Shown here: positions 1-8,999 of the stretch, in pieces
Layout: every line of letters starts with the position of its first letter
Numbering within the stretch: the stretch's first letter is position 1
DNA from: Saccharospirillum alexandrii_A
GTDB taxonomy: Bacteria; Pseudomonadota; Gammaproteobacteria; Pseudomonadales; Natronospirillaceae
Length of the DNA: 64,000 nt
Direction: 5' to 3'
NCBI RefSeq assembly: GCF_043641555.1
Contig: NZ_JBHZRJ010000005.1
Span: 248,001 to 312,000, forward strand
Position numbers and translations under genes: made by a program
Notes under the pieces: generated by a model
What the model was told of the DNA's origin: nothing
The model's input: the letters and a program-made list of their open reading frames with translations, nothing else
Databases searched by the model: none

Positions 1-2058
1 CTCCCCGGCTTCCAGTCGCTGGTTGATTGGCGTTGTTTGCACGACTTTCCCGTCCAGCCCGATGATTTGCCACTGGCCACTCAGTAGGGCCGGTACTGGC
101 AAGTCGTTCACGGCAATCAGTTGCTGCGTCGCACCTTCGCCGATCCAGAACCATTGCACCGGTTGGTAAAACCGCCGGGCGTGGTAGTGCATCTGCTTCC
201 AGCCGCCGCCGTATTCCAGACTGCTCCATGAGGCGACCGGCCAGTTGTCGTTCAGTTGCCAGTAAAGTGTGCCCATGCAATGCGGGCGCAGTGTACGCCA
301 GTATTCGATGGCGGTTTTCATCGCAATGGCCTGTTGAACCTGGCTTAAATACAGGAACTGGTCGAAGCCCATAGGGAAACGAAAATAGCGGGTGAACATC
401 TCAACAATTTTGGCGTTGCCAGCCGGGTTTTTCTGATGCACTTCCATTACCGGGCTGGTGACATTGCGGTCATCGACTTCGGTAAACGATTCGATAACGC
501 CTTTCGACGGGAATGACTGATAGCCAAATTCGCTGCAGAAACGCGGTTTAATGTCGTAGTAGGCGGAAAAGGATTTGCCCGAATGCCAGACATCCCAGTA
601 ATGGATGTCGCCTTTGTTGTCATCGTGCCAAGCGTCACCAAAATCCAGTTCACCGTTGCACGGCGAGCTTGGCCAGAACACCCGGCTCGGGTCGGCGTGC
701 TGCACGGTGTCGTCCAGCACCCGGTTCAGCCGGTCGTAATTGACCAGGTATTTTTCGCGGTTGTTGCGTGAAGTTTCATACCAGTTGATGGCGCCGATCA
801 CTTCGTTGTCGCCACACCAGATCGCAATGCAGCTGTGGCTTTGCAGGCGCCGCACTTGCCAGTCGACTTCGGGCGTAACGTCGTCCAGAAAGGCCGGTGT
901 GCTCGGGTACAACGAGCAGGCGAACATCAGGTCCTGCCACACCAGCAACCCGAGGCGTTCGCAGGTTTCATAAAAGGCATCGTGTTCGTACAGGCCGCCG
1001 CCCCAGACCCGGATCATGTTGAAATGCGCCGCTGCCGAGGCTTCGAGCAGATGCTGATAGCGCTCGGGCGTGTGGCGCGCCGGGAAGGCATCGGCCGGAA
1101 TCCAGTTGGCGCCTTTGGCGAAGATTTCGACGCCGTTGACCACGACCACCATGCGGTTACCGGCCTCGTCGGCACTCAAGTCCCAGTGCAGATCGCGCAG
1201 GCCGATATCGCGTTGCCAGAGCTGGCCGTCCATTTCGACCGCCAATCGATACAAAGGTTGATCCCCATAGCCATTGGGCCACCAGAGCGATGGGTTGGTC
1301 ACGGTCAATTCGGCCTGGCCCTGGTTCTGCCCGGGCATCAGGGTCAATTCAACCGGCTGCGCACCGGGCAGCCCGAGATGAAGGCGCTGTTCGGTTTGAG
1401 CGGCACCAACGGTATCGACCGTGACCTGCAAGCGTGCTTCACCGGGCTGGTGCTGCTGGGTGACACGAACGGTATCGAGCAGGCGATCGGAATGCACCTG
1501 AATCAGCGGCGCTGTATAGAGCCCGGTCGACATAAGACAGATACCCCAGTCCCAGCCGGCATCACACTGGGTTTTGCGCACTGTGTTCATGTGCGGAATC
1601 TGGTTGTTCGATTCGCTATAAGGTACCGGGAATGGCAGTTGCGCGGCACGCTCGGCACCCAGTTTGGCGGCATCGTGCAGGGTTATGCGCAGGCGGTTTT
1701 CGCCAACCCGGGCCTGGGGTTTGATGTTCAGATAAAACCGACGGAACAGGTTCGATAGTTTGGCAACGGGTTCGTCATTCAGCGTTACCGTAGCGTGTGT
1801 ATCCAGATACTCCAGTTGCAGGGTGATATTCCGGACAAGATCAGCCTCACTCAAAACGAAGGTTCGTTCCAGCACCCAGGTCTGCTGATGCACCCATTGC
1901 ACGCGGGCTTCGTTATCCCGGTAAAACGGGTCCGGCAAGTCACCGGCCTGCAACAGCACATGGTGCACATCGACCGGAACCTTGACGTCGTAGCGCCGTT
2001 GCGGCTGATCATCACGAAACAGTTGCCACTGATCAATGAGGCTTAGGGTGGTGGACAC
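1..2058 (-). CDS. beta-mannosidase, GH2 family (C-terminus cut by window edge)
   Basis: Hydrolyses terminal beta-mannose from mannosides and manno-oligosaccharides. The reading frame is open for 686 codons from a GTG at 2058 to base 1, so roughly the last 130-150 residues of a usual 820-850 residue enzyme are missing. The order is the GH2 one: N-terminal sugar-binding jelly roll, Ig-like domain, then a TIM barrel containing IRVWGGGLYEHD. The acid/base glutamate is E419 in WCGDNEV and the nucleophile is E510 in CSEFGYQSF; their spacing of 91 matches the family. The GTG start is chosen because GGGAG lies 7 bases upstream. No signal peptide is seen, so it is probably cytoplasmic and acts on imported oligosaccharides. 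It is divergent from the lipoprotein gene at 2439. Confidence 0.93.
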   Translation of the reverse strand, partial: MSTTLSLIDQWQLFRDDQPQRRYDVKVPVDVHHVLLQAGDLPDPFYRDNEARVQWVHQQTWVLERTFVLSEADLVRNITLQLEYLDTHATVTLNDEPVAKLSNLFRRFYLNIKPQARVGENRLRITLHDAAKLGAERAAQLPFPVPYSESNNQIPHMNTVRKTQCDAGWDWGICLMSTGLYTAPLIQVHSDRLLDTVRVTQQHQPGEARLQVTVDTVGAAQTEQRLHLGLPGAQPVELTLMPGQNQGQAELTVTNPSLWWPNGYGDQPLYRLAVEMDGQLWQRDIGLRDLHWDLSADEAGNRMVVVVNGVEIFAKGANWIPADAFPARHTPERYQHLLEASAAAHFNMIRVWGGGLYEHDAFYETCERLGLLVWQDLMFACSLYPSTPAFLDDVTPEVDWQVRRLQSHSCIAIWCGDNEVIGAINWYETSRNNREKYLVNYDRLNRVLDDTVQHADPSRVFWPSSPCNGELDFGDAWHDDNKGDIHYWDVWHSGKSFSAYYDIKPRFCSEFGYQSFPSKGVIESFTEVDDRNVTSPVMEVHQKNPAGNAKIVEMFTRYFRFPMGFDQFLYLSQVQQAIAMKTAIEYWRTLRPHCMGTLYWQLNDNWPVASWSSLEYGGGWKQMHYHARRFYQPVQWFWIGEGATQQLIAVNDLPVPALLSGQWQIIGLDGKVVQTTPINQRLEAGE

Positions 2059-2438
2059 TGGCCGTCTCCCGTTGAACTGGAACCGCCATTCTACTCAGGC
2101 TTCATCTAAAATGGCAACGTTACGATTTTTACAACATGCCAGGAATTCGCCTAATGGTATTAACAACAAATGGCTACTTATAGCGCTAAAAACCTCAAAA
2201 TTACGGATAGATCCAATCATAAGCCAGACATTTGAGAATCCGAAACGTTGCAATTCTTACCGTATTGGATCAGAGAGTGAACGCCGGTATTACGGCTTCC
2301 TGTCCAAACGCCTCCCTGCTAGCACTAAAACTGTGACCAACATCATGGAACTGAACCAGGGTGCTTCCCACAACAATCAGCGCCTCTATAGAATCGCCAA
2401 TCCCAAAAGGATTGAACCATCAACATGGAGCGCGCAAC
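2059..2438. other. divergent intergenic region, possible sugar-regulator operator
   Basis: 380 bp between two divergent genes, with no coding sequence I can support. TGGCAACGTTACGA at 2112-2125 and TAGCGCTA near 2180 have the CG-centred symmetry of LacI-family operators. Assignment to mannosidase control is inference. Confidence 0.3.
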
Positions 2439-4229
2439 GTGCATAAAGTGATCCCCCTGATTGTCCTGAGTCTGGTGTTATTTGGCTGCAACAGCAGCGG
2501 CTCCAGCGATTCCGACGCTGCATTTGAACCAACCACCGTCAATCTCGAACGGCTGACGCTGCTGGATGTTACCGGCCAGCCACTGGCGAATGTTTCGTTC
2601 TCTATCGAAGCCGATGATTCCGAACGGTCCGTCAATGCGCTCTCCGGCGGGGTCTATACCACCGATGCCGCAGGCTCGGTCACCATTCCGTTCCTGAGCG
2701 CAGGCAACTATCGGCTCAGCATCGATATTGCAAATGCCGCCGCCAGGCTTAGCGTTAAAGTCGGCATCAACAACACCAATCCGGTGGCCGCTATAGCCAT
2801 GCCGGTGTTGCTCAATGAAGACAACACCCTCACCTCAGTAGAGGGCGATGGGTTTTTCGCCTCTTTCAACGGCATCATTTACGACAGCAAGGGCCCGGTT
2901 GAAGGTGCCCAGATAGAACTCTCTGCAGGCGCTGTGTCCAATGGAGCGATCGCAACGGCCATCAGTGACGAAGATGGCCATTACAGCCTGATCGTAAACG
3001 TTGGCTCAGCCATCATGCCATCACTCAACAACGCCGTTTGGCGCGTAACGCACGATGACTTCTCTCCGCTGGTCATTACCAACCTGGATGTCCTGGGAAC
3101 CGGCGCAGTCACCGGCTTCAACCACGGACTGGTTCAGGGCAATGCCTCGGCCAACGTTCTCTACCGGGAAACGTTTAGCCAAACTGCATCCAGTGCCACA
3201 TGTGGCGCCTGGACCAGCGATGCGGTTAACGGCGGGGCGCTTAATTTGTGGCACAGCCACACCGCAAACCCCGGACTTCGCAACCAGGCTCTGGACGACG
3301 ATCTGGTCAAGCTGGCACCCGACGATCAAAGCCAGGGCGCGATTCCCAACCCAGGGTCGACCCGGGCTTGCTGGTATGGTCAGCCTGGAAATACCCCGGC
3401 GACCGGACAAGGCAACTTCATCGGAACGGCTGACGCCACCAATGGCGGAGAAATTCTGGGTGGTGGCACCTCGGATGCCCCAAATGCAGGGGCCATTGTC
3501 TCACCACTAATAGATCTGACCTCTGTCAGCAGCCCACTGTCGGTCACCTTTCGCAACTGGTGGGAAATCGAGTCGGTTAACCCCAACAACGAAGGCTTTG
3601 ATCTGATGTCCGTTCAGATCAGCACCGATAATGGCGACACCTGGGCCACGCTGGCCAGACTCAACCCACTGTCCGACCCAATCGGCCAGGCCGACCGCGC
3701 ACCCTTGCCTTACAGTAACCGCGGTTACAACAAAGCCCCGGCCTGGTTATGGCAGGAGCCCATCGACATCAGTGAATTCGCCGGTGAACAGATACGACTC
3801 AGGCTGGAATTCGATACAGTCGATGAACTCTACAATGGCTTTCGTGGCTGGCTGGTAGATGAAGTCCGCATCATTGACCAAACCGGTACCTTCCCCCGCT
3901 ATGACGAGGACGACCTTCAACTCAGCGATGCCAGCCCGGTTCAAGGCCTGCCTTTGGAACTCGGGGAAGACTACAGCTTTAGTGTTACGGCGGAATTCTC
4001 TGGCGATGCAGAGAACGTTCAGCTGCAGATGTCGTATATCAGTTTGGACGACATGCTCAATGCACAGGAGCCCACTCTGCTTGCGGAGTTGGAACCAGGC
4101 ACTACAAGCGGCACCTTAGTCAGTGAACCAACGATTGCTGAGGATGACCTGTTTTTCATTCTGATCGAGGCCGTTGACGACCAGGGGGTCGAGCTGACAT
4201 CCGAATCCATTCCCTACAGTGCAATCTGA
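2439..4229 (+). CDS. secreted lipoprotein with Ig-like/regulatory domains and a jelly-roll domain
   Basis: Predicted lipoprotein of 596 residues. I choose the GTG at 2439, with GGAG 8 bases upstream, because it opens directly into a lipoprotein signal (HKVIPLIVLSLVLFGC, lipobox LFGC); a longer ATG frame from 2361 would bury it. Two carboxypeptidase-regulatory or Ig-like modules follow (about residues 35-200). Then comes a domain around residues 240-480 with the GFRGWLVDEVRI motif seen in lectin-like jelly rolls of M6/immune-inhibitor-type proteins, and a C-terminal beta-rich domain. No catalytic zinc motif is visible, so this is probably a surface binding protein rather than a peptidase. Substrate unknown. 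Confidence 0.7.
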   Translation: MHKVIPLIVLSLVLFGCNSSGSSDSDAAFEPTTVNLERLTLLDVTGQPLANVSFSIEADDSERSVNALSGGVYTTDAAGSVTIPFLSAGNYRLSIDIANAAARLSVKVGINNTNPVAAIAMPVLLNEDNTLTSVEGDGFFASFNGIIYDSKGPVEGAQIELSAGAVSNGAIATAISDEDGHYSLIVNVGSAIMPSLNNAVWRVTHDDFSPLVITNLDVLGTGAVTGFNHGLVQGNASANVLYRETFSQTASSATCGAWTSDAVNGGALNLWHSHTANPGLRNQALDDDLVKLAPDDQSQGAIPNPGSTRACWYGQPGNTPATGQGNFIGTADATNGGEILGGGTSDAPNAGAIVSPLIDLTSVSSPLSVTFRNWWEIESVNPNNEGFDLMSVQISTDNGDTWATLARLNPLSDPIGQADRAPLPYSNRGYNKAPAWLWQEPIDISEFAGEQIRLRLEFDTVDELYNGFRGWLVDEVRIIDQTGTFPRYDEDDLQLSDASPVQGLPLELGEDYSFSVTAEFSGDAENVQLQMSYISLDDMLNAQEPTLLAELEPGTTSGTLVSEPTIAEDDLFFILIEAVDDQGVELTSESIPYSAI

Positions 4230-4257
4230 ATAGCCCGGCCCCTTTTCCGGCCTATTC
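4228..4257. terminator. hairpin between convergent genes
   Basis: GAATAG-C-CCGG pairs with CCGG-C-CTATTC around a CCCCTTTT loop, overlapping the stop codon of the lipoprotein gene. It has no long T tract but is placed to stop transcription from both sides. Confidence 0.5.
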
Positions 4258-4290
4258 AGGCATGGAAAGGGGCATGCAGTCATTGATGCC

Positions 4291-4647
4291 TTAAGGGATC
4301 TCTGACCACACCGCAAATTCATTGCCACTGGGGTCGGCGAAATGAAAGCGTCGTCCACCGGGAAACTCGAAAATATCCTGCACTATGGTGCCACCGGCCG
4401 CTTTAACTTGCGCCAATGTGTCAGTTAACGCGTCGCTGTACAACACCACCAGTACACTGCCATTGGCTGGCGTCGCTACCTGGTCAGACTTGAAAAATCC
4501 GCCATCCAGCCCGGCACCTTCCAGGGCAACATAATCAGGCCCGTAATCCACGAAAGACCACCCAAAGGCGGCCTTAAAAAAGCGTTTGGTTGCGTCTATA
4601 TCGCGTGAGGGTATTTCGACGTAGTTGATCTTTCCATTCTGGTTCAT
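4291..4647 (-). CDS. VOC-family (glyoxalase/bleomycin-resistance fold) protein
   Basis: 118-residue single VOC domain. It begins INYVEIPSRDIDATKRFF, the usual first beta-alpha unit, and ends FHFADPSGNEFAVWSE, where the final glutamate and the early glutamate of VEIP are candidate metal ligands. It resembles the short stand-alone VOC proteins often annotated as predicted lactoylglutathione-lyase relatives; the true substrate cannot be read from sequence. The ATG at 4647 is chosen over an upstream one because GGAGAG lies 5 bases before it. It is convergent with the lipoprotein gene and stands alone. Confidence 0.85.
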   Translation of the reverse strand: MNQNGKINYVEIPSRDIDATKRFFKAAFGWSFVDYGPDYVALEGAGLDGGFFKSDQVATPANGSVLVVLYSDALTDTLAQVKAAGGTIVQDIFEFPGGRRFHFADPSGNEFAVWSEIP

Positions 4648-4944
4648 GGCCGCTCTCCGGTTATCCGCATCCTCTTCCATGTGCAAGAAAACCATGCTCG
4701 CCCGACCCTGTCAACCAGTATTTTATACAGTATTTTTAGGGCAGATCATTGTCCGGACGTAACCGGTGGATCTGCCTGCCGCACGGGTCAGGAAACTGGA
4801 CGGCGGTGCCCAGAACCCGATTAACCGCCGGGCGCTTTAGCTTGCTCGACGCATGGAGTCCGGCACGGATAGGGGTGTACACTCAGCCTTGCCTGCCCTG
4901 CTTCAGGACCGGCAACCCGAGCACCCGGCCCAACAAGGATGACC

Positions 4945-5949
4945 ATGAAAGCCATTACCTATCATCACTATGGCACACCCGATGTTCTGACGGTCGAGGA
5001 GGTTCCCGCCCCGACGCCTAAAAAGGATGAGGTGTGTATTAAAGTCCACGCAGCAGAAGCCACCAAAGGTGATTGCGAACTGCGCAGCTTTCGCTTCCCG
5101 GTTAGCTGGTTCTGGCTGCCGTTGCGGCTGTTCTTTGGCGTTTTCAAACCACGAAAACCCATCCTTGGCGGCTATTTCGCTGGCGAGGTTGTCTCGGTCG
5201 GTGCCGCTGTCAGCCGATTCAAACCCGGCGACCGCCTGTTTGGTTCTACACAGATCCGAATGGGCGCTTATGGTGAGTTTCTGTGCCTCCCCGCTCACTA
5301 CTCCCTCGCCCGGGTACCGGATTCATTATCATCAGAAGCCGCCGCCGCGGTGCCACTGGGTGGGCTGAACGCCCTGCACTTTATGAACTGTGCCCGCATA
5401 AAACCCGGAGACAAAGTGCTGATTAACGGTGCGGGGGGCAGTATTGGCAGCTTTGCCGTGCAAATCGCCAAGTCGATGGGCGCCGAGGTGACCGCCGTTG
5501 ACGCCGGGTTCAAGGAGGCCCGGCTTAGACAGATTGGCGCCGACCATTTTATCGATTACACCCGGGCCAACCCGACGCAACAAGGCCAGGCCTACGACGT
5601 GGTTTTCAATATGGTGGCGCAAAGCGACTACGCGGCCTGGGTCCAAACACTTAACGACACGGGCCGTTATCTGTTGGGCAACCCCCGGTTATCCGACATG
5701 CTGCGCGCCGCATTGACCAACCGTTTCACCCGCAAAAAAGTCACGGTGAAACTGGCCGGTGAAACGCAGCAGGAACTCGAAGCGCTGTGCGATCTGATCA
5801 ACGCCGGTCACATCAGCCCACTGGTGGATACAATATTCCCGATGGCGGAGGCGCCTGATGCCCATCGCCGGGTTGAAACCGAGCAGCGCGTGGGGTGCGT
5901 AGTGATTTCCATGCGACACACAACCCGAGCGGTTCCGGAAATCGCCTGA
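4945..5949 (+). CDS. NAD(P)-dependent alcohol dehydrogenase/quinone oxidoreductase (MDR family, zinc-free)
   Basis: 334-residue medium-chain dehydrogenase/reductase. The GroES-like N-terminal domain carries the short MDR signature (GDCELR, then GGYFAGEVVSVG at 75-86), and the Rossmann domain has NGAGGSIGSF at 161-170 followed by GADHFIDY. The usual catalytic-zinc ligands are absent, which points to the zinc-free quinone-oxidoreductase branch and reduction of quinones or enones with NADPH. The ATG at 4945 is preferred to the one at 4939 because AAGGA then sits 5 bases upstream. The residues FPVSWFWLPLRLFFGVF near 51-67 are unusually hydrophobic and seen in a subset of this family. Cytoplasmic; stands alone on this strand. 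Confidence 0.88.
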   Translation: MKAITYHHYGTPDVLTVEEVPAPTPKKDEVCIKVHAAEATKGDCELRSFRFPVSWFWLPLRLFFGVFKPRKPILGGYFAGEVVSVGAAVSRFKPGDRLFGSTQIRMGAYGEFLCLPAHYSLARVPDSLSSEAAAAVPLGGLNALHFMNCARIKPGDKVLINGAGGSIGSFAVQIAKSMGAEVTAVDAGFKEARLRQIGADHFIDYTRANPTQQGQAYDVVFNMVAQSDYAAWVQTLNDTGRYLLGNPRLSDMLRAALTNRFTRKKVTVKLAGETQQELEALCDLINAGHISPLVDTIFPMAEAPDAHRRVETEQRVGCVVISMRHTTRAVPEIA

Positions 5950-6894
5950 CTATACCCGACGATGATTCAGCGCTTCGCCGGCCAGCAATCGTTGAATATT
6001 GTCCGCCGCTCCGTGCATGATGCCTTCAACCGACCGGTCGCTGAGGCCGGCAACATGGGGCGACGTCATCAGATTCAGATTGAAAATCGGGTCATCCGGA
6101 TTGGGTGGCTCCTGCCAGAACACATCCAGCGCGGCACCGGCCAGGGAGCCCTTCGCTAGAGCATCCTGCAACGCCTCTCGCTCGACCAGTCCGCCACGCC
6201 CCACATTAATCAGGTAGCTGCCGGTTTTCATCTGGCGAAACCGGTCGGCATTAAACAGATGATGCGTCTGGTCTGTATCTGGCAGGGTGAGTACCACCAG
6301 ATCCGATTGTTCCAGCAAGAACGGCAGCTCGGCCGGACTGCCCAGCCACTCCAAGCCGCTTTCCAATGCCAGAGCGGCATCCGGCTCTCGCTTGATCGCC
6401 AGTTGCCGTGCGCCAAACCCACTCAGTCGACGACTGACTGCCTGGCCGATGGCGCCAAACCCAACAATACCCACGGTTGCCCCCATCAGGCTTCGGCCAA
6501 CGGGCACACCCAATTGTTTTTTCTGGCGCTGCTCCGGGTGCTCCGCCGTACGCCGCATCAGCGCCAGCATAAAATAGATCACCATCTCCGCTACCGAATC
6601 GGCATTGCCCGATACATCGGTCGGAACATTGGCCACCGCGATGCCTCGGGCTCGCGCCGCTTCCAAATCCACGCCTTCCAGCCCGGCGCCAATCTGTTGA
6701 ATCAGTTGCAACCGGTCTGCGGTTTGCAGCAGCCCCGCATCGATACGACTCATGGTGGGAATCACCACGTCGTACCCGGCGAGGGTATTCGGGTTGAGCC
6801 CACCGGCGGTAAACGTGACCTCGGGCAGTGCCACGCGGAAGCGATGCAGAATCCCGCCCCAGGCGTCTTCCGGGGCCGCAAAGAGAACGTTCAT
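5950..6894 (-). CDS. D-2-hydroxyacid dehydrogenase, NAD-binding
   Basis: 314-residue member of the D-isomer-specific 2-hydroxyacid dehydrogenase family, which interconverts 2-oxoacids and D-2-hydroxyacids. The split substrate domain (1-100 and the C-terminus) flanks a Rossmann domain with GFGAIG at 145-150. The catalytic set is complete: R233 in NVGRGGLVE, E262 in WQEPPNP, H280 in SPHVAG. The ATG at 6894 has AGGA about 7 bases upstream; the open frame extends to 6942 but that start has no ribosome site. The substrate could be glyoxylate/hydroxypyruvate or a longer oxoacid. It ends just after the convergent MDR gene, whose stop is at 5949. Confidence 0.9.
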   Translation of the reverse strand: MNVLFAAPEDAWGGILHRFRVALPEVTFTAGGLNPNTLAGYDVVIPTMSRIDAGLLQTADRLQLIQQIGAGLEGVDLEAARARGIAVANVPTDVSGNADSVAEMVIYFMLALMRRTAEHPEQRQKKQLGVPVGRSLMGATVGIVGFGAIGQAVSRRLSGFGARQLAIKREPDAALALESGLEWLGSPAELPFLLEQSDLVVLTLPDTDQTHHLFNADRFRQMKTGSYLINVGRGGLVEREALQDALAKGSLAGAALDVFWQEPPNPDDPIFNLNLMTSPHVAGLSDRSVEGIMHGAADNIQRLLAGEALNHRRV

Positions 6895-6977
6895 CGGGAA
6901 TCCTGTGTGTGAGTGTGCCGCAATGCTAACGTATTTTTTCAAAAGAAGTTTTGTTGCACTTAAAGCGCCTTACTCTT

Positions 6978-7898
6978 CTACCCTTGGGCACTCCGCGCGC
7001 CGGTACGAACCAATACCCACCCCCACACAGCGCGGTGAGCGTTGAACATCAGCAGATTACCGCTGGCAATCATCGCCAGCCCAACCAGTGCACTGGCATG
7101 CCACTGGTAGCCTTCAAATATCGTCGACAACACCAGCGCCACCAGGGGAAACAACACGGTGGCATAAGCCGCTTTACCGGCCCCGATGCGCCCAACCAGC
7201 ATAAAGTAGGCGCCAAACCCCCCAATAGACCCGATAACGGCCAGGTAGACCAGTGCACCCAGGTACCTGGGTTCCTCTGGCAGGCTAAAACTCGCCCCCT
7301 GCACCAATGCGATCAACCCCATGAACAAGGCCCCGTATAACATGGCAAAGGCATTGGTCGTGTTGATTTGCAGCCCGCGCCGCTGATGGCGAACCGATAC
7401 CATGTTGCCAAGTGAAAACCCAAAGGTACCCAGCAAAGAGAGCCCAACCGCACCCAGCAAAGTCCAGGTGGCTTCAACGGCAATCAGATCCTGCCAGAAA
7501 ATCAACACCATGCCCGGCAAACCTAGCGCCAGCGCCCAATAGAACACCCGGGGTACCGGTGTGCGAAAAAACAGGTAGCCGTTAACCGCATTAAACAGGG
7601 TCGACATCGAAAACAGAATGGCGATCAGCCCGCTGGGCAAATAGGCCGCAGCGGTGTAGAAACAATAGAAATTCAACCCGAAAACGCAGCCACCCTGCAG
7701 CAGACAATACAGATGATCACTGCCACCCAGCGCCTGGCGGCGGCGAAACACCGTAAGCCCGGTCAACAACACCAGCGCGGCAATAAGGAAGCGGTAGAAG
7801 ACGGAGACCGGTACGGCCACATCGCCCACTTGCCAGGCGATGGCCAGCCAGGTCGACCCCCAGATCAGAACCGTCGAGATGTACAAAAGGCTATTCAT
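6978..7898 (-). CDS. EamA-type (DMT superfamily) metabolite exporter
   Basis: 306-residue inner-membrane protein with about ten hydrophobic segments arranged as two EamA repeats (roughly 4-135 and 150-285). It begins LLYISTVLIWGSTWLAIAWQ, the familiar first helix with the W-G-S-T-W signature. Family members export amino acids or other small metabolites; the cargo is not readable here. It is divergent from the AraC regulator that starts at 8068, separated by about 170 bp, so the regulator may control it (inference). Confidence 0.85.
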   Translation of the reverse strand: MNSLLYISTVLIWGSTWLAIAWQVGDVAVPVSVFYRFLIAALVLLTGLTVFRRRQALGGSDHLYCLLQGGCVFGLNFYCFYTAAAYLPSGLIAILFSMSTLFNAVNGYLFFRTPVPRVFYWALALGLPGMVLIFWQDLIAVEATWTLLGAVGLSLLGTFGFSLGNMVSVRHQRRGLQINTTNAFAMLYGALFMGLIALVQGASFSLPEEPRYLGALVYLAVIGSIGGFGAYFMLVGRIGAGKAAYATVLFPLVALVLSTIFEGYQWHASALVGLAMIASGNLLMFNAHRAVWGWVLVRTGARSAQG

Positions 7899-8067
7899 GG
7901 TGGGCCGTTCTCACAGTGATAAGCGTAAGCCACAGTATCACCGCAGCGGTAATCGCTGGCTTGCAAGCACTTGCGCTTCTTTGCCTGTTCTTGCGGTTAT
8001 GTGAGTTGTCAGATTGAAATTCCCACTGGGCCTGAGTACTGTTAGCCCAGTTCCGAGGAGCCACGCC

Positions 8068-8967
8068 ATGTCTGCCGATACACTGACCCATTACCCCAGA
8101 ATGAAACAGACGCAAGCCTGTCTGGTGGGCAGTACCCAGCTGAAAAACGGCATGGCGCTCGCGCGCTGGCGCAATCATGACGACCGAATAGAGAACATTC
8201 AGTCCAATCACCACACATTGAGCGTTTACCTGAACGGCGCAGAGAATTCACTGCGCCGGCAAGGGTCGCGCACGGTGAGCAGCCAGAGCAGCAACAGCGT
8301 GTGCCTGATGCCTGCCAGCCTGACCACCAACTGGGACGTGCTCGGCCCTATCTCACTCCTGCACTTCTATTTCAGCGACGCTCACCTCGGCCAGTTGATC
8401 GAGCAGGTATGGGATAAGGATGGTCGAAGTGTGCAGCTCGATGAAATCGACTTCGCTCAGGATGCCCTGCTCACCCAACTGTTCTGCACCACCCTCAGCC
8501 AGAGTAACTGGCAAGACCCACTGGACCAGCTGGCACTGGATTCCGCCACCCAAACGGCGCTGATACACACCCTACGCCACTACAGCCAGCGTCGCCTGCC
8601 AACCCTGCGCCCAACTGGCGGGTTACCGGCCTGGCAGTTGAAGCGTGTCGTGGAATACATCGAACAGCACCTGAACCAGCCCGTCACCCTGGCTGACATG
8701 GCCGGGGTAACCGGGCTGAGTGACTTTCACTTTGCCCGCATGTTCAAACAGGCCACAGGCTACCCGCCCCACCGCTACCTGCTGCACCGTCGCCTTAGCC
8801 AGGCCCGTCACCTGCTTGCCCGAACACCCCTGACGATGACCGAGATTGCACTGCGTTGTGGGTTTGGATCGAGCAGTCACTTCAGCAACCGCTTTCGTGC
8901 AGAGGCCGGCACCAGCCCCACTGAGTTTCGCATACAACACAGTAGCCAGTGCGGCACGTTTCGATAG
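8068..8967 (+). CDS. AraC-family transcriptional regulator
   Basis: 299 residues with a C-terminal double helix-turn-helix domain (about 200-295). The conserved stretch runs from LNQPVTLADMAGVTGLSDFHF through FKQATGYPPHRYL to AEAGTSPTEFR. The N-terminal part is an effector or dimer domain without a recognisable cupin motif. The ATG at 8068 is chosen because GAGGAG lies 7 bases upstream, giving a shorter protein than the frame allows. Divergent arrangement with the EamA exporter suggests local control of that gene. Confidence 0.9.
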   Translation: MSADTLTHYPRMKQTQACLVGSTQLKNGMALARWRNHDDRIENIQSNHHTLSVYLNGAENSLRRQGSRTVSSQSSNSVCLMPASLTTNWDVLGPISLLHFYFSDAHLGQLIEQVWDKDGRSVQLDEIDFAQDALLTQLFCTTLSQSNWQDPLDQLALDSATQTALIHTLRHYSQRRLPTLRPTGGLPAWQLKRVVEYIEQHLNQPVTLADMAGVTGLSDFHFARMFKQATGYPPHRYLLHRRLSQARHLLARTPLTMTEIALRCGFGSSSHFSNRFRAEAGTSPTEFRIQHSSQCGTFR

Positions 8968-8999
8968 GCCCCCTGCCCCAGAGATCTCAGTAAGCCGGA

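Noticed and set aside
835..1758. Long plus-strand open frame over the GH2 gene
   Set aside because: Antisense shadow of the beta-mannosidase; no ribosome site and composition unlike a protein.
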